Below are positions 8,627 to 19,400 of a stretch of 64,000 nt of DNA, piece after piece. Source of the stretch: Urophycis tenuis (taxonomy: Eukaryota > Chordata > Actinopteri > Gadiformes > Phycidae); contig JAXIVH010000199.1 of the NCBI GenBank assembly GCA_036785325.1, forward strand, positions 202,001-266,000. Reading direction: 5' to 3'. The position numbers and the translations under genes were made by a program. The notes beneath the pieces are model-generated. The model was not told where the DNA came from. It did no database searches and saw only the letters and a program-made list of their open reading frames with translations. Each line of letters begins with the position of its first letter. Position 1 is the stretch's first letter.

Positions 8627-9812
8627 AGGTTCGTTAGAGTTATCTCGATGACCCCCCCCACCTCATCCAACGACTCGGTAGTTGAATAGGGGATCAAAGG
8701 CAGTTGCACTCGCCAATATCTAGTCATCCGCAGCTCTCTTTTCCCATATTACCAAGAATGAAGTAAAACGAAATGATTATCTGTCTTGTTGTGATATAAC
8801 CGCTGATTTGGAGATATAGACTTGTTTTTCCTTTTCCCAAAGGTTTTCTTTGTTCCAAGATGAAGGTCAATCTAGTTTGATTGAAGGTACTTCCAATGCA
8901 TTGGTATATTTACTTATTTGAATAAAGACGAGTCACAGCTGGAGTGAGACTTTTCTTTTCCATTTCTATTTTAGTATAAACGTGCTATCGAAATATTAGG
9001 ACACGTCATCAGTAGTGGACCCTGGGATCATAGGGTGTTTCTGGCCATTGTCACTATACACCCTCACCCAAGGGAGGCCCCCCCAGAGTGATCAATTCTC
9101 AAGGTGTGTCGTTTCCGAAATGGAATTGGTATTGGGTTTAAGCTTTTTTAGGAGTGATCATTTGTTGAGGTAACGTCGAGGTAAGTAAAGGTAAGTAAAA
9201 CACTTTTTAGGATACATTGTTTTGGTTATGGAGAGGAGGGGGCACATACTTACCCCCTGACCAGCACAAACCAGTTGTTAACACCGCTAGGTAGCGCTGG
9301 TTTGGCCAATCAGGGCCGGAGCTTGGTTCTTGTCCTCTGTTGGGTCCAGATGAACTAGCAGAAAACTGGGGTCACAAAGGACCGAGGCCAGCCGTGACAA
9401 AGCACTGCCTCCACGGTCCCCCAATGCAGCTATCCTCAGCGATGGGTGTCCAGACCTAGGAAAGACCAAGACCAGCCCCGACCAGCGGTGCCTTCCCAGT
9501 CGGTCCCAGGGTAGGAAAGGCCAAGGCCAGCCGCGACTAAGCACTGCCTCCCTGGCCCCTCCAGGACCCCATGCCGAACAGCCTGTTAATAACAGTTCCT
9601 GTGCCCCATACACCGCGCGACTACAGGCATTGTGTAGGAAGTTGACCTTAGGGAAGACTCAATGGCTTGCTTTCCTTACCCAAAACAAACATTTCTTGGG
9701 GTAGTCTATTCTCGCCGTAGGTACTTCGGTAGTGGTTTTTTTTCTTTTGCGCAAAGTTTTCCGGTTGAAATGCATGCTGGGCAATTGGCTTCTTCCTGCA
9801 ATACGCCAAGTG
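8627..9812 (+). repeat. STR-A subtelomeric repeat, full copy 2
   Basis: Nearly identical to 5852-7017, beginning right after ggctcggttagg and ending at the next telomere-like array. A few small indels separate the copies, for example at about 9085 and 9370. No supported gene. Confidence 0.85.
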
Positions 9813-10445
9813 TAGGTTAGGGTTAGGTTGAAATTAGTGTTAGAGTTAAGGTTAGCGTTACGGAAAGAATAGTATCAAGGTTTGAGTTAAGATGGGGTTT
9901 AAGATTAATTTGACTTAAGATAGAGTGGGGGTTATGGTTAAGGAGGGTAGAGTTCAGGAAAGGTAGAGTCAGGGTGAGACATCTGTTCGGATTGAACTCA
10001 TCCCCGCCGGATCGGGCTTGTGCACTCTACCTCCCCCTACTCCCTCACATTTGTGAGGGAAAAGAGGAGAGAAGAGAGAAGAGAGAAGGACCCTTAAGGA
10101 TTAAGGCTACTTGAATTGTGGATCCAGGTACTACGTGATCCTGACCGGAGGTCAGGGGTTAGGGCCAAGATTAGGGTTAGGGTTAAGGTTAGGGCTGAGG
10201 TTAGGGTTAGGTTTAAGGTTAGGGTTGAGGTTAGGGTTAGGGCAAAGGTTAGGGTCAAGGTAAGGGGTAATGTCAGGGCTAAGGTTGGGGCCAAGGTTAG
10301 GGTTGATAGGGTTAGGGCCAAGGTTAGGCCTATGGTTAGGGTTGGGTTAGGGTTAAGGTTAGGGCCAAGGTAAGGGTTAGTGTCCGGGCTAAGGTTGGTG
10401 CCAAGGTTAACGTTGAGTTAGGGTTAGGTCTAAGGTTAGGATTTT
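9813..10445 (+). repeat. Degenerate telomere-like arrays with a non-telomeric insert
   Basis: TTAGGG-variant sequence at about 9813-9990 and 10150-10440 flanks a ~150 bp segment homologous to the spacer motif near 7960-8070. Frames across it are low-complexity artefacts. Confidence 0.85.
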
Positions 10446-10861
10446 TTTATCCCAAGTGAATCCAACAGGCACTTTCTGCTGTTCCCCGTGTGCCTGAAAA
10501 CCCAGGCAACCCTGTCAGTGCATCTGCGCAGGGTCTGCATGAAAACAAGGGCCACCAGAGGCCATTGCCCAAGTGGTGGACAAAGCAAAAAAGGAAGTCC
10601 ATGAGATTCTGGCATCTGGCAGGGTGTTTAGTTACGTCCTCCTTCGCCAGCTTTTTGATGATGCTAATCCACTTGGCAGGTTGGTGGAAGAAATTACCAG
10701 GGGGAGCGCGCCTATCAGCACGGGGGAGTGACTGGTCTGTCCCAGTACTAGAACGTGACAGGACGAGGGGAGCCAGGCTTTAGCGGAGCCCGCTTCGTCT
10801 GCATTTTAATCTGGGTAACGATGACACTTAAATGGATACCTGTAAATTACTTTTCCTTTAG
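10446..10861 (+). pseudogene. Unrecognised coding-like remnant
   Basis: Around 10558-10727 one plus frame reads EAIAQVVDKAKKEVHEILAS, then GRVFSYVLLRQLFDDANPLG and RLVEEITRG before a stop. The amphipathic, low-repeat composition looks like genuine protein, and the frame is lost at both ends by apparent frameshifts. I do not recognise the family. The longest ATG frame here (10490-10783) is a different frame and looks spurious. Confidence 0.35.
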
Positions 10862-11019
10862 AAGTAAATAAATTCTGACACACGCTTACTCATTTTGGGA
10901 GGGTTCAGCTCATGTGCTGAAGCTCTCAGCTTGAGTAAGTGACCTGTGAATGTCATTTGTAATAAGTGAAGTTGTTTTCCAAAATTGCTTGATCAACACA
11001 AATGTGCAGTTCCACTGGG
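10862..11019. repeat. Diverged satellite-related monomer
   Basis: The words aattctgacacacgc, ttcagctcatgtgctgaagctc and cttgagtaagtgac recur at 12898-13070, 14549-14690 and 14765-14870. They are a diverged version of part of the 505 bp satellite monomer (aaattctgtcacagcc ... cttgagtaagtgac). Confidence 0.7.
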
Positions 11020-11308
11020 TGTCATGGTCTGTGTCTGTGTTGTCTTGCTCTGTGTTTCCCCTGTGTCCTGTTTCCCTCCTTGGTGATTGCCCCATCGTGT
11101 TCACCTATGTCTTGTTCCCTCACCTGTCTTGGGTTTGTAATTAGTCTGTGTATTTAAGTCCTGTCTTCTGTTCAGTCTTTGTCCGAGTCTTGTCGCCGTC
11201 CGTCTGTTCCTGTGTCTGTGCTTAAGTTTGCAATTAAAATAGCAAAAAGTACTCTCGCCTGCCTCACCTCTCTGCATTTGGGTCCTACCCCTCCGCAACT
11301 CCGTGACA
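11020..11308 (+). mobile_element. LTR (solo), joined to host sequence
   Basis: The segment begins TGTCATGG and ends CCGTGACA, with a TATA-like tatttaag near 11150 and an aattaaaata signal near 11230, the layout of an LTR in plus orientation. Flanking 5-mers (ctggg and gaaga) do not match, so it lacks a target-site duplication. The base after the LTR begins ZC3H15-like coding sequence rather than a primer-binding site. Confidence 0.65.
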
Positions 11309-11517
11309 GAAGAAGGTGGAGAGGGCGATGGAGGACATGGAGAAGAAGAGGGCTGATTTTAAGGCCGGGAGATCGCTAGGGGTGAGCGGACGTGAAGTGT
11401 TTGAATTCCGCCCCGAGCTGGTCGACGACGATGATGAGGAGGCAGACCATACTCAATACGCCAACAATGAGGACGAAGAAGACGATGAAGAAGAAGCACA
11501 GGCGAATGCTACAGCGG
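11309..11517 (+). pseudogene. ZC3H15-like coding fragment
   Basis: The plus frame reads MEKKRADFKAGRSLGVSGRE followed by VFEFRPELVDDDDEEADHTQ, very close to the conserved segment of ZC3H15 (DFRP1), a CCCH-finger partner of the DRG1 GTPase. It has no finger domain and passes into acidic sequence, then satellite-related DNA. Comparison with 14690-14720 shows the LTR plus this fragment sit between ccactggg and tgtttaggcatgtcc, so both appear to have arrived as one block. Confidence 0.75.
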
Positions 11518-11590
11518 TGTTTAGGCATGTCCACTCATGTGTTTATTGTATTTTAACATGATTACAATTAAAGTTAATCAATTCTGACAC

Positions 11591-11950
11591 GGCGGCAGGG
11601 TGGTGCAGTGGTTAGCACTGTCGCCTCACAGCAAGAGGGTTCTGGGTTCGAATCCACCTGGGACCCGGGACCTTTCTGTGTGGAGTTTGCATGTTCTCCC
11701 CGTGCTTGCGTGGGTTCTCTCCGGGTACTCCGGCTTCCTCCCACAGACCAAAAACATGCAGGTTGGGGATTAGGTTAATTGGTGTCTCTAAATTGACCAT
11801 AGGTGTGAATGGTTGTTCGTCTATACATGTTAGCCCTGTGATAGGCTGGCGACCTGTCCAGGGTGTACCCCGCCTCTCGCCCGTTGCAGCTGGGATTGCC
11901 CCCCCGCGACCCTCGTAGAGGATAAGCGGTTACGACAATGGATGGATGGA
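11591..11950 (+). mobile_element. tRNA-derived SINE with 11 bp target-site duplication
   Basis: The head carries an A-box-like tggtgcagtgg and a B-box ggttcgaatcc, the Pol III internal promoter of tRNA-derived SINEs. The body is of a type common in teleosts, and the tail is a short (ATGG)n run. It is flanked by the direct repeat aattctgacac at 11580-11590 and 11951-11961, indicating a LINE-mediated insertion into the satellite-related monomer. Confidence 0.9.
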
Positions 11951-12162
11951 AATTCTGACACACATGAATAGATGATTGGGATGATGAACAGATGATGGGT
12001 GGATTCAGGCCTGTAGTCAAGGACAGAGAGAGGGAGAGACAGACAGAACCAGCAGAAGACAGAACAGTGGAACCACACACACACTATAGTGGAACGTAAC
12101 ACACCCACCGACAAGAACAAACTTAATATAAGTTAGTTCAGTGCTATCCTGTGTTAGAGGTT

Positions 12163-12246
12163 ACTGATAATCCTGGAATATCCATTGGCGATGTTGCCAA
12201 GAAACTAGATGAACTTTGGTCCAAGCAGGGCCCAAAAGACAAGCTT
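12163..12246 (+). pseudogene. HMGB HMG-box fragment
   Basis: The plus frame reads DNPGISIGDVAKKLDELWSK, matching the middle of an HMG box of HMGB-type chromatin proteins (PGxSIGDVAKKLxExW). Only about 28 codons are present before the sequence changes to 28S rRNA. HMGB genes often give processed pseudogenes, and a chimeric cDNA is plausible. Confidence 0.7.
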
Positions 12247-12419
12247 GGGGCGCGGCCGAATGATGGTCGCCCCTCTCCATGATCACAGCGCATGTTTATG
12301 AAGGACTGGGTGTTAAACCACTTGCATACGACCTGATTCTGGGTCAGGGTGTCGTGAGTAGCAGAGCAGCTTTATGACTGCGATCTATTGAAAGTCATCC
12401 CTCGATCCAAGCTTTTGTC
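12247..12419 (+). rRNA. 28S rRNA 3'-end fragment
   Basis: From ggggcgcggccg through tgattctgggtcagggt, agtagcagagcagc and tgcgatctattgaaagtc to the terminal gcttttgtc, the sequence follows the last ~170 nt of vertebrate 28S rRNA. Several positions differ from the expected functional sequence (for example tttatgactgcg), so it is a degenerate copy. The same strand continues into what looks like the 3' external transcribed spacer. Confidence 0.85.
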
Positions 12420-12897
12420 GCGGCAGCGGGCAGGCTCGCGCGGGCGGCCACCCGGGCCACGGCTCTCTCTAACCCTCGTGCCGATCACCATGGGTCCGGG
12501 CCCTGGGACGGACGGACGGATGTCACCGTTCAGAAAGTGAAGCGCGTTCTCTCACTCACTTACGCTTGACCCCCTCCCCCCTCTCGATAAACCCATTTGG
12601 TGATTAAAGCAGCAATGCCTTAAATACAATTAGGGGGGAAATAAAGACCTGAGTATATATGAAAATATGCCCTTTTGTTAGATCTAATGTCAAAGTGAGA
12701 GTAATTGTCCAGTAAGCACTCCTGAGTGTAGCTCCTCTATTCCAGGGATCAATGCTCTATTCGGGGGAACGACCACGACTCGTATTCAATAAGGTGAACG
12801 ATGGCCCAAAAACATTTGTGGCCCATCACTTTTTAATGCGCCTGCATTAAGCTCCAATGTGTTCCCTTGTGGTTCGGATCCATAATAATAGTAAATC
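12420..12897. other. Probable rDNA 3' ETS remnant and unclassified DNA
   Basis: Positions 12420-12590 are GC-rich (cgcggcagcgggcagg, then ggacggacggacgg), as expected for the 3' ETS following 28S. This is inferred from position and composition only. The stretch 12600-12897 shows no recognisable feature. Confidence 0.45.
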
Positions 12898-13104
12898 AAT
12901 TCTGACACACACTTACTCATTTTGGGAGAGTTCAGCTCATGTGTTGAAGCTCTCAGCTTGAGTAAGTGTGAGTGTCATCTGTAATCAGTGAAGTTGTTTA
13001 CTGAGTTTTAAAAGTTACTATTGACCACTGAGTCCTGAAATGACACATTTTAACATTAAACACGTAATAAAATGTATTATACGTTTATATTATTGTATTA
13101 TATG
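12898..13104. repeat. Diverged satellite-related monomer
   Basis: It contains cttgagtaagtg and tcatctgtaatcagtgaag, words shared with the 505 bp satellite, plus gaccactgagtcctgaaatg. It is less similar than the array monomers and stands alone. Confidence 0.7.
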
Positions 13105-13625
13105 GCCAGGTTGTGCAAGGATGGAAAGCCAGTACTTGTTTGAAAGAAGAGAATCTAAGCTTCGATTAAATGTACATCATGTCTGATTAGAAGAAAGTTT
13201 AGCAGATATACAGGAGATTATTTGAACGAATAAAAAGCGGCTGGCTGAAGGCCTTTTGAAAACAGCTGAATGTAGCCATATTTCAACAGCATGCTGATAC
13301 TCACCTGAAGGCCTCAAATGAATGGATCCCTGAAAAGGTATAAATCTGAGCTTTAAATTGAGATACCACCCAAGTAAATCAGATCAGGCTGGCCTGAATG
13401 GCAAGCCTAAACACAGAGACCAGATTTGAACCCCTGATCTGATGCTGACCACACTAAATGGGTGAGTATAAGCAGCCAGATTGTGCAAGGATGAAAATCC
13501 AGTACTTGTTTGAAAGAAGACAATCTAAGCTTTAATTTGATGTACATCATGTCTGATTAGAAGAAAGTTTAGCAGATATACAGGAGTTTATTTGAACGAA
13601 TAAAAAGCGGCTGGCCAGAAGGCCT
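13105..13625. repeat. Direct repeat pair of ~150 bp
   Basis: The segment at about 13105-13255 (starting ggccaggttgtgcaagg) recurs at about 13472-13625, including gtacatcatgtctgattag and aataaaaagcggctggc. The repeats are spaced by ~367 bp. The sequence between shows no gene. They may be tandem monomers or the ends of a short nonautonomous element. Confidence 0.75.
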
Positions 13626-13990
13626 CAAATGACAAATGTTGGACACTTTGAAAAGGTTGAACTGAAACAAATTTAATACAATCATAATACAATGTGAACA
13701 TGAACTGTAACATATCAAAATTAAAATCATTCTCCCTCCTCCTCGTTTTTCTCCAGGATGATGGTGTCATCTGACGATGAATCAGCAGCATCTTCCCTGA
13801 TGGGAGAAAGACTGGGGACAAATTTTTTCCATGTCTTCCAGTGTTTCCCTCGCTTCCTCCGATTCTTTTTCTTTTTGCGTCTCCCTCTTCCTCCTGCCTA
13901 AAGTATTTTCAAAAATAGTCAAGAATGACTTCAAATACTGCATTTCATGGACCAAATTAGACTTCATCTAATGGAAAAATGTCTCCTGCA
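13626..13990 (-). other. Unclassified, weakly coding-like on the minus strand
   Basis: A minus frame (13782-13967) is rich in charged residues (RRKRETQKEKESEEARETLE) and resembles the linker of a transposase-like or DNA-binding protein. It has no identifiable domain. The stretch 13730-13760 encodes an acidic run on the minus strand. I do not assign a gene. Confidence 0.3.
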
Positions 13991-14004
13991 GAATCTTACC
14001 ATGT

Positions 14005-14113
14005 CTTCTGACGGCGGAGGTGGTGGAGGTGGTGGAGGTGGTGGAGGTGGTGGAGATGGTGGAGGTGGTGGAGATGGTGGAGGTGGTGGAGGTGGTGGAG
14101 GTGATGGTGGTTG
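14005..14113. repeat. GGTGGA hexanucleotide minisatellite
   Basis: About eighteen GGTGGA or GATGGT units run on the plus strand. Frames across it give poly-Gly, poly-Pro or Val-Glu-Val repeats and are artefacts. The regularly spaced GG pairs could allow G-quadruplex folding. Confidence 0.95.
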
Positions 14114-15246
14114 GATTGATTCCACCAGTAACTGCCAGGCAGTCACTGCAAATAAAACAAATAAGACAATACATTATTAGCATTACGGTGTTTTTTTTTT
14201 AAATAGCGCCACCTATAGGTGAGACATTAACGTGTCGCATAGAATATATCAATTTTCACCGGGCCTGAGAGATGTGCCAAAAAAAATTGAGTTTTCGTAT
14301 ATGTTCAGACAGTGAAAATCAACTTCAAAGATCCCCAACGGACCAAAAACAAAAGGGACCTCGTCCTGTTTCACAGGCTCGGTCCCTAAAAATTAATAAA
14401 ACCAGGCGGATACATGAAACATGTCCCTGTTGAGAATGGGGGGTGCAACCACATATAAGCTGAATAAAGGAGGAATAACTGGGACATTTTAAGGCATGTC
14501 CACTCATGTGTTTATTGTATGTTAACCTGATTCCAATTAAAGTTAATAAATTCTGACACACACATACTCATTTTGGGAGGGTTCAGCTAATGTGCTGAAG
14601 CTCTCAGCTTGAGTAAGTGACCTGTGAATGTCATTTGTAACAAGTGAAGTGGTTTTCTAAAATTGCTTGATCAACAAAAAATGTGCAATTCCACTGGGAC
14701 ATGTTTAGGCATGTCCACTCATGTGTTTATTGCATTTTAACCTGATTACAATTAAAGTTAATACGTGACACACACATACTCATTTTGGGAGGGTTCAGCT
14801 CCTGTGCTGAAGCTCTCAGCTTGAGTAAGTGACTTGTGAATGTCATTTGTAATAAGTGAAGTTTTTTTTTCAATCAGAAAAGTAACTAAATTCTGTCACA
14901 GCCTCCTTAGTTGGGGAGATTTCACCTCATTTGCTGTAAAACTTAGCTTGAGTGAGTGACGTGAGATTTTTACCTGTAATAAGTTCCAGTGGTTAAAATA
15001 TTATTTTAAAATGTTATTAAGTTAATTTAGTGAAGAAGAAATAACTTAAAAAATTTTAAAAAAAGTAACGAAGTGACCTGTGAGTGTCATCTGTAATCAG
15101 TAAAGTTGTTTACTGAATTTTAAAAGTTACTATTGACCACTGAGTTCTGAAATGACACCTTTAAACATTAAACATGTAATAAAATGTATTATAAGTTTAA
15201 AACTTATAAAGTCAGAGTGAAACCTCTCCTGATTTATCTTTTCACA
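14114..15246. repeat. Unclassified DNA and diverged satellite monomers
   Basis: From 14160 to 14400 there is an AT-rich segment with no gene. From 14490 onward, copies of ggcatgtccactcatgtg, ttcagct..tgtgctgaagctc and the satellite words caatcagaaaagtaactaaattctgtcacagcc (interrupted) mark several diverged or partial monomers leading into the main array. Confidence 0.65.
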
Positions 15247-15296
15247 TGGAGGGGTTTCCAACATCTTTTCTGAAAGCAAGGCAGGGTCAAGGTGTG

Positions 15297-16306
15297 TGTT
15301 ACGGATACAGTGTTCTGTATGTCTTTTATGTATGCATGTTGTACATGTCTTGTGGTATGTATTGTGTTCTGTTTTGTGGTGTTGGTTTGTGTTGCTGTTT
15401 TGTCTCCCCCTCCTGGTTCCATTCTCCCACTTCACAGATGTGCACACCGATCATCCAATCCAATCATTCATCTACACCTGATCCAGATCTTCAATCAGCC
15501 AGTCCCCTTTATATAGCCCTTTGTTTGTTTCCTGTGAGAGAGTTGGTGAGTTGTGAGAGAGAGAGAGAGAGAGAGAGAGAGTTGGTGAGTTGTGAGAGAG
15601 AGAGAGTTGGTGAGTTGTGAGAGAGAGAGAGAGTTGGTGAGTTGTGAGAGAGAGAGAGTTGGTGAGTTGTGAGAGAGAGAGTTGGTGAGTTGTGAGAGAG
15701 AGAGTTGGTGAGTTGTGAGAGAGAGAGTTGGTGAGTTGTGAGAGAGAGTTGGTGAGTTGTGAGAGAGAGAGAGTTTGTGAGTTGTGAGAGAGTTGGTGTT
15801 GTGTGAGTTGTGAGCTGTGGTAGAGCTCTGGTTAATCTTGATAGTTTTTTTGGCTTGTTTTGTCCGTTCATTGACTTTTGTTTAAGCCTCAGTTAGTTCA
15901 CCTTTGTTATATTATTTACTGTTAGCAGCCTACTTTAGTTATTGATTTGTCTCTTGTTAATTCTTTTGTTGGGTGCACAGGGACTTCGAGGATAGGTAAG
16001 ATACCCTGGGGTCTACATCTTACATTCACGTAGATTTATCTTTTGTTAGAAACATTAGGTAAGATTGTGCACCACCTGCTGTACTTTTGGGTGCTCAGCA
16101 CCTGTAAAAGGGGGGGTGGGGTTATGTTCTTTTCATTTCTTTGGTGCCACTGTAGTCCTCGTTGTTCCCTGTGTTACTACTTGTAAATAAATACTTTCAT
16201 TCATTGTACAACGGTTTCCTGGAGTTTGTGTGTCTACACCGTCACCTACCCAACCCTGTTGCCTTATGTTGCGCCTTCCCACCCCGAGCCATCAGGGGGC
16301 GTAACA
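15297..16306 (+). mobile_element. Solo LTR, 1010 bp, with perfect 5 bp target-site duplication
   Basis: It begins TGTTACGG and ends GCGTAACA (inverted termini TGTTAC/GTAACA) and is flanked by GTGTG at 15292-15296 and 16307-16311. A TATA box (ttatatagcc, about 15509) and an aataaa signal (about 16187) give plus orientation. The uninterrupted target sequence is visible at about 29730 and 36090 (gtcaaggtgtgaatgggg). No internal region remains, so it arose by LTR-LTR recombination. Confidence 0.9.
15534..15800. repeat. GA-rich minisatellite inside the solo LTR
   Basis: About ten units of (GA)n ttggtgagttgt vary in GA length. They lie between the TATA box and the polyadenylation signal of the LTR, probably downstream of the transcription start. 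The open frames across it are artefacts. Confidence 0.9.
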
Positions 16307-16411
16307 GTGTGAATGGGGCTCCGCCCACAATGTGCCCAACCCATGCTAATGAATCTATTCAGATGTGAATGACTCATAACTGGCACACAGTAAAGGGGGA
16401 GGAAGAGGAAG

Positions 16412-19400
16412 GCTGAGGACAGAATTTAGTTACAGAGTTTTAATAGTTACTATTGACCACTGACTCCTGAAATGACACATATAAAAATTGAACATGGAAT
16501 AACACATATTATAAGTGTACAACTTACTCAGTCAGATTGAAACTTCTCCAGATTTTGTCAGGTGAATGGTGGGGAAGAAAGGCTGCAGGACAGAATTGGA
16601 GTTACTGTTCTTTATAAGATTTATACATACTAGTTTAAAACTTGAAAAGTTAAAATGTGATTAATTGGTGTGTTGAAGGTAATTCCATGCCTTTGGTGCA
16701 ATCAGAACAGTAACTAAATTCTGTCACAGCCTCCTTAGTTGGGGAGATTTCACCTCATTTGCTGTAAAACTTAGCTTGAGTAAGTGACGTGAGATTTTTA
16801 GCTGTAATAAGTTCCAGTGGTTAAAATATTACTTTAAAATGTTATTAAGTTAATTTAGTGCAGAAGAAATAACTTAAAAAATTAAAAAAAAGTAACTAAG
16901 TGACCTGTGAGTGTCATCTGTAATCAGTGAAGTTGTTTACTGAATTTTAAAAGTTACTATTGACCACTGAGTCCTGAAATGACACCTTTAAACATTAAAC
17001 ATGTAATAACGTATATTATAAGTGTAAAACTTACTCAGTCAGAGTGAAACTTCTCCAGATTTTGTCAGGTGAATGGTGGGGAAGGAAGGCTGGAGGACAG
17101 AATTGGAGTTACTGTTCTTTATAAGATTTATACATACTAGTTTAAAACTTGAAAAGTTAAAATGTGATTAATTGGTGTGTTGAAGGTAATTCCATGCCTT
17201 TGGTGCAATCAGAACAGTAACTAAATTCTGTCACAGCCTCCTGAGTTGGGGAGATTTCACCTCATTTGCTGTAAAACTTAGCTTGAGTAAGTGACGTGAG
17301 ATTTTTAGCTGTAATAAGTTCCAGTGGTTAAAATATTACTTTAAAATGTTATTAAGTTAATTTAGTGCAGAAGGAATAACTTAAAAAAAAGTAACTAAGT
17401 GACCTGTGAGTGTCATCTGTAATCAGTGAAGTTGTTTACTGAATTTTAAAAGTTACTATTGACCACTGAGTCCTGAAATGACACCTTTAAACATTAAACA
17501 TGTAATAACGTATATTATAAGTGTAAAACTTACTCAGTCAGAGTGAAACTTCTCCAGATTTTGTCAGGTGAATGGTGGGGAAGGAAGGCTGGAGGACAGA
17601 ATTGGAGTTACTGTTCTTTATAAGATTTATACATACTAGTTTTAAACTTGAAAAGTTAAAATGTGATTAATTGGTGTGTTGAAGGTAATTCCATGCCTTT
17701 GGTGCAATCAGAACAGTAACTAAATTCTGTCACAGCCTCCTTAGTTGGGGAGATTTCACCTCATTTGCTGTAAAACTTAGCTTGAGTAAGTGACGTGAGA
17801 TTTTTAGCTGTAATAAGTTCCAGTGGTTAAAATATTACTTTAAATTGTTATTAAGTTAATTTATTGCAGAAGAAATAACTTAAAAAATTAAAAAAGTAAC
17901 TAAGTGACCTTTGAGTGTCATCTGTAATCAGTGAAGTTGTTTACTGAATTTTAAAAGTTACTATTGACCACTGAGTCCTGAAATGACACCTTTAAACATT
18001 AAACATGTAATAACGTATATTATAAGTGTAAAACTTACTCAGTCAGAGTGAAACTTCTCCAGATTTTGTCAGGTGAATGGTGGGGAAGGAGGCTGGAGGA
18101 CAGAATTGGAGTTACTGTTCTTTATAAGATTTATACAGACTAGTTTAAAACTTGAAAAGTTAAAATGTGATTAATTGGTGTGTTGAAGGTAATTCCATGC
18201 CTTTGGTGCAATCAGAACAGTAACTAAATTCTGTCACAGCCTCCTTAGTTGGGGAGATTTCACCTCATTTGCTGTAAAACTTAGCTTGAGTAAGTGACAT
18301 GAGATTTTTAGCTGTAATAAGTTCCAGTGGTTAAAATATTACTTTAAAATGTTATTAAGTTAATTTAGTGCAGAAGAAATAACTTAAAAAATTAAAAAAA
18401 AAGTAACTAAGTGACCTGTGAGTGTCATCTGTAATCAGTGAAGTTGTTTACTGAATTTTAAAAGTTACTATTGACCACTGAGTCCTGAAATGACACCTTT
18501 AAACATTAAACATGTAATAACGTATATTATAAGTGTAAAACTTGCTCAGTCAGAGTGAAACTTCTCCAGATTTTGTCAGGTGAATGGTGGGGAAGGAAGG
18601 CTGGAGGACAGAATTGGAGTTACTGTTCTTTATAAGATTTATACAGACTAGTTTAAAACTTGAAAAGTTAAAATGTGATTAATTGGTGTGTTGAAGGTAA
18701 TTCCATGCCTTTGGTGCAATCAGAACAGTAACTAAATTCTGTCACAGCCTCCTTAGTTGGGGAGATTTCACCTCATTTGCTGTAAAACTTAGCTTGAGTA
18801 AGTGACATGAGATTTTTAGCTGTAATAAGTTCCAGTGGTTAAAATATTACTTTAAAATGTTATTAAGTTAATTTAGTGCAGAAGAAATAACTTAAAAAAT
18901 TAAAAAAAAGTAACTAAGTGACCTGTGAGTGTCATCTGTAATCAGTGAAGTTGTTTACTGAATTTTAAAAGTTACTATTGACCACTGAGTCCTGAAATGA
19001 CACCTTTAAACATTAAACATGTAATAACGTATATTATAAGTGTAAAACTTACTCAGTCAGAGTGAAACTTATCCAGATTTTGTCAGGTGAATGGTGGGGA
19101 AGGAAGGCTGGAGGACAGAATTGGAGTTACTGTTCTTTATAAGATTTATACATACTAGTTTAAAACTTGAAAAGTTAAAATGTGATTAATTGGTTTGTTG
19201 AAGGTAATTCCATGCCTTTGGTGCAATCAGAACAGAAACTAAATTCTGTCACAGCCTCCTTAGTTGGGGAGATTTCACCTCATTTGCTGTAAAACTTAGC
19301 TTGAGTAAGTGACGTGAGATTTTTAGCTGTAATAAGTTCCAGTGGTTAAAATATTACTTTAAAATGTTATTAAGTTAATTTAGTGCAGAAGGAATAACTT

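Larger units (their letters stand above)
15247..16411 (+). repeat. Satellite 'cap' segment, interrupted by a solo LTR
   Basis: A ~170 bp segment (ggaggggtttccaacatc ... ctccgcccacaatgtg ... gtaaagggggaggaag) occurs at 15247-15296 plus 16312-16411, at about 29690-29830 and at 36045-36190. It therefore punctuates the satellite at its left edge, in the middle and at its right edge. The two later copies are uninterrupted and show the LTR-free sequence. Confidence 0.85.

Noticed and set aside
15246..15871. Open frames across the solo LTR
   Set aside because: They follow the GA minisatellite and cysteine-rich low-complexity LTR sequence; no conserved domain.
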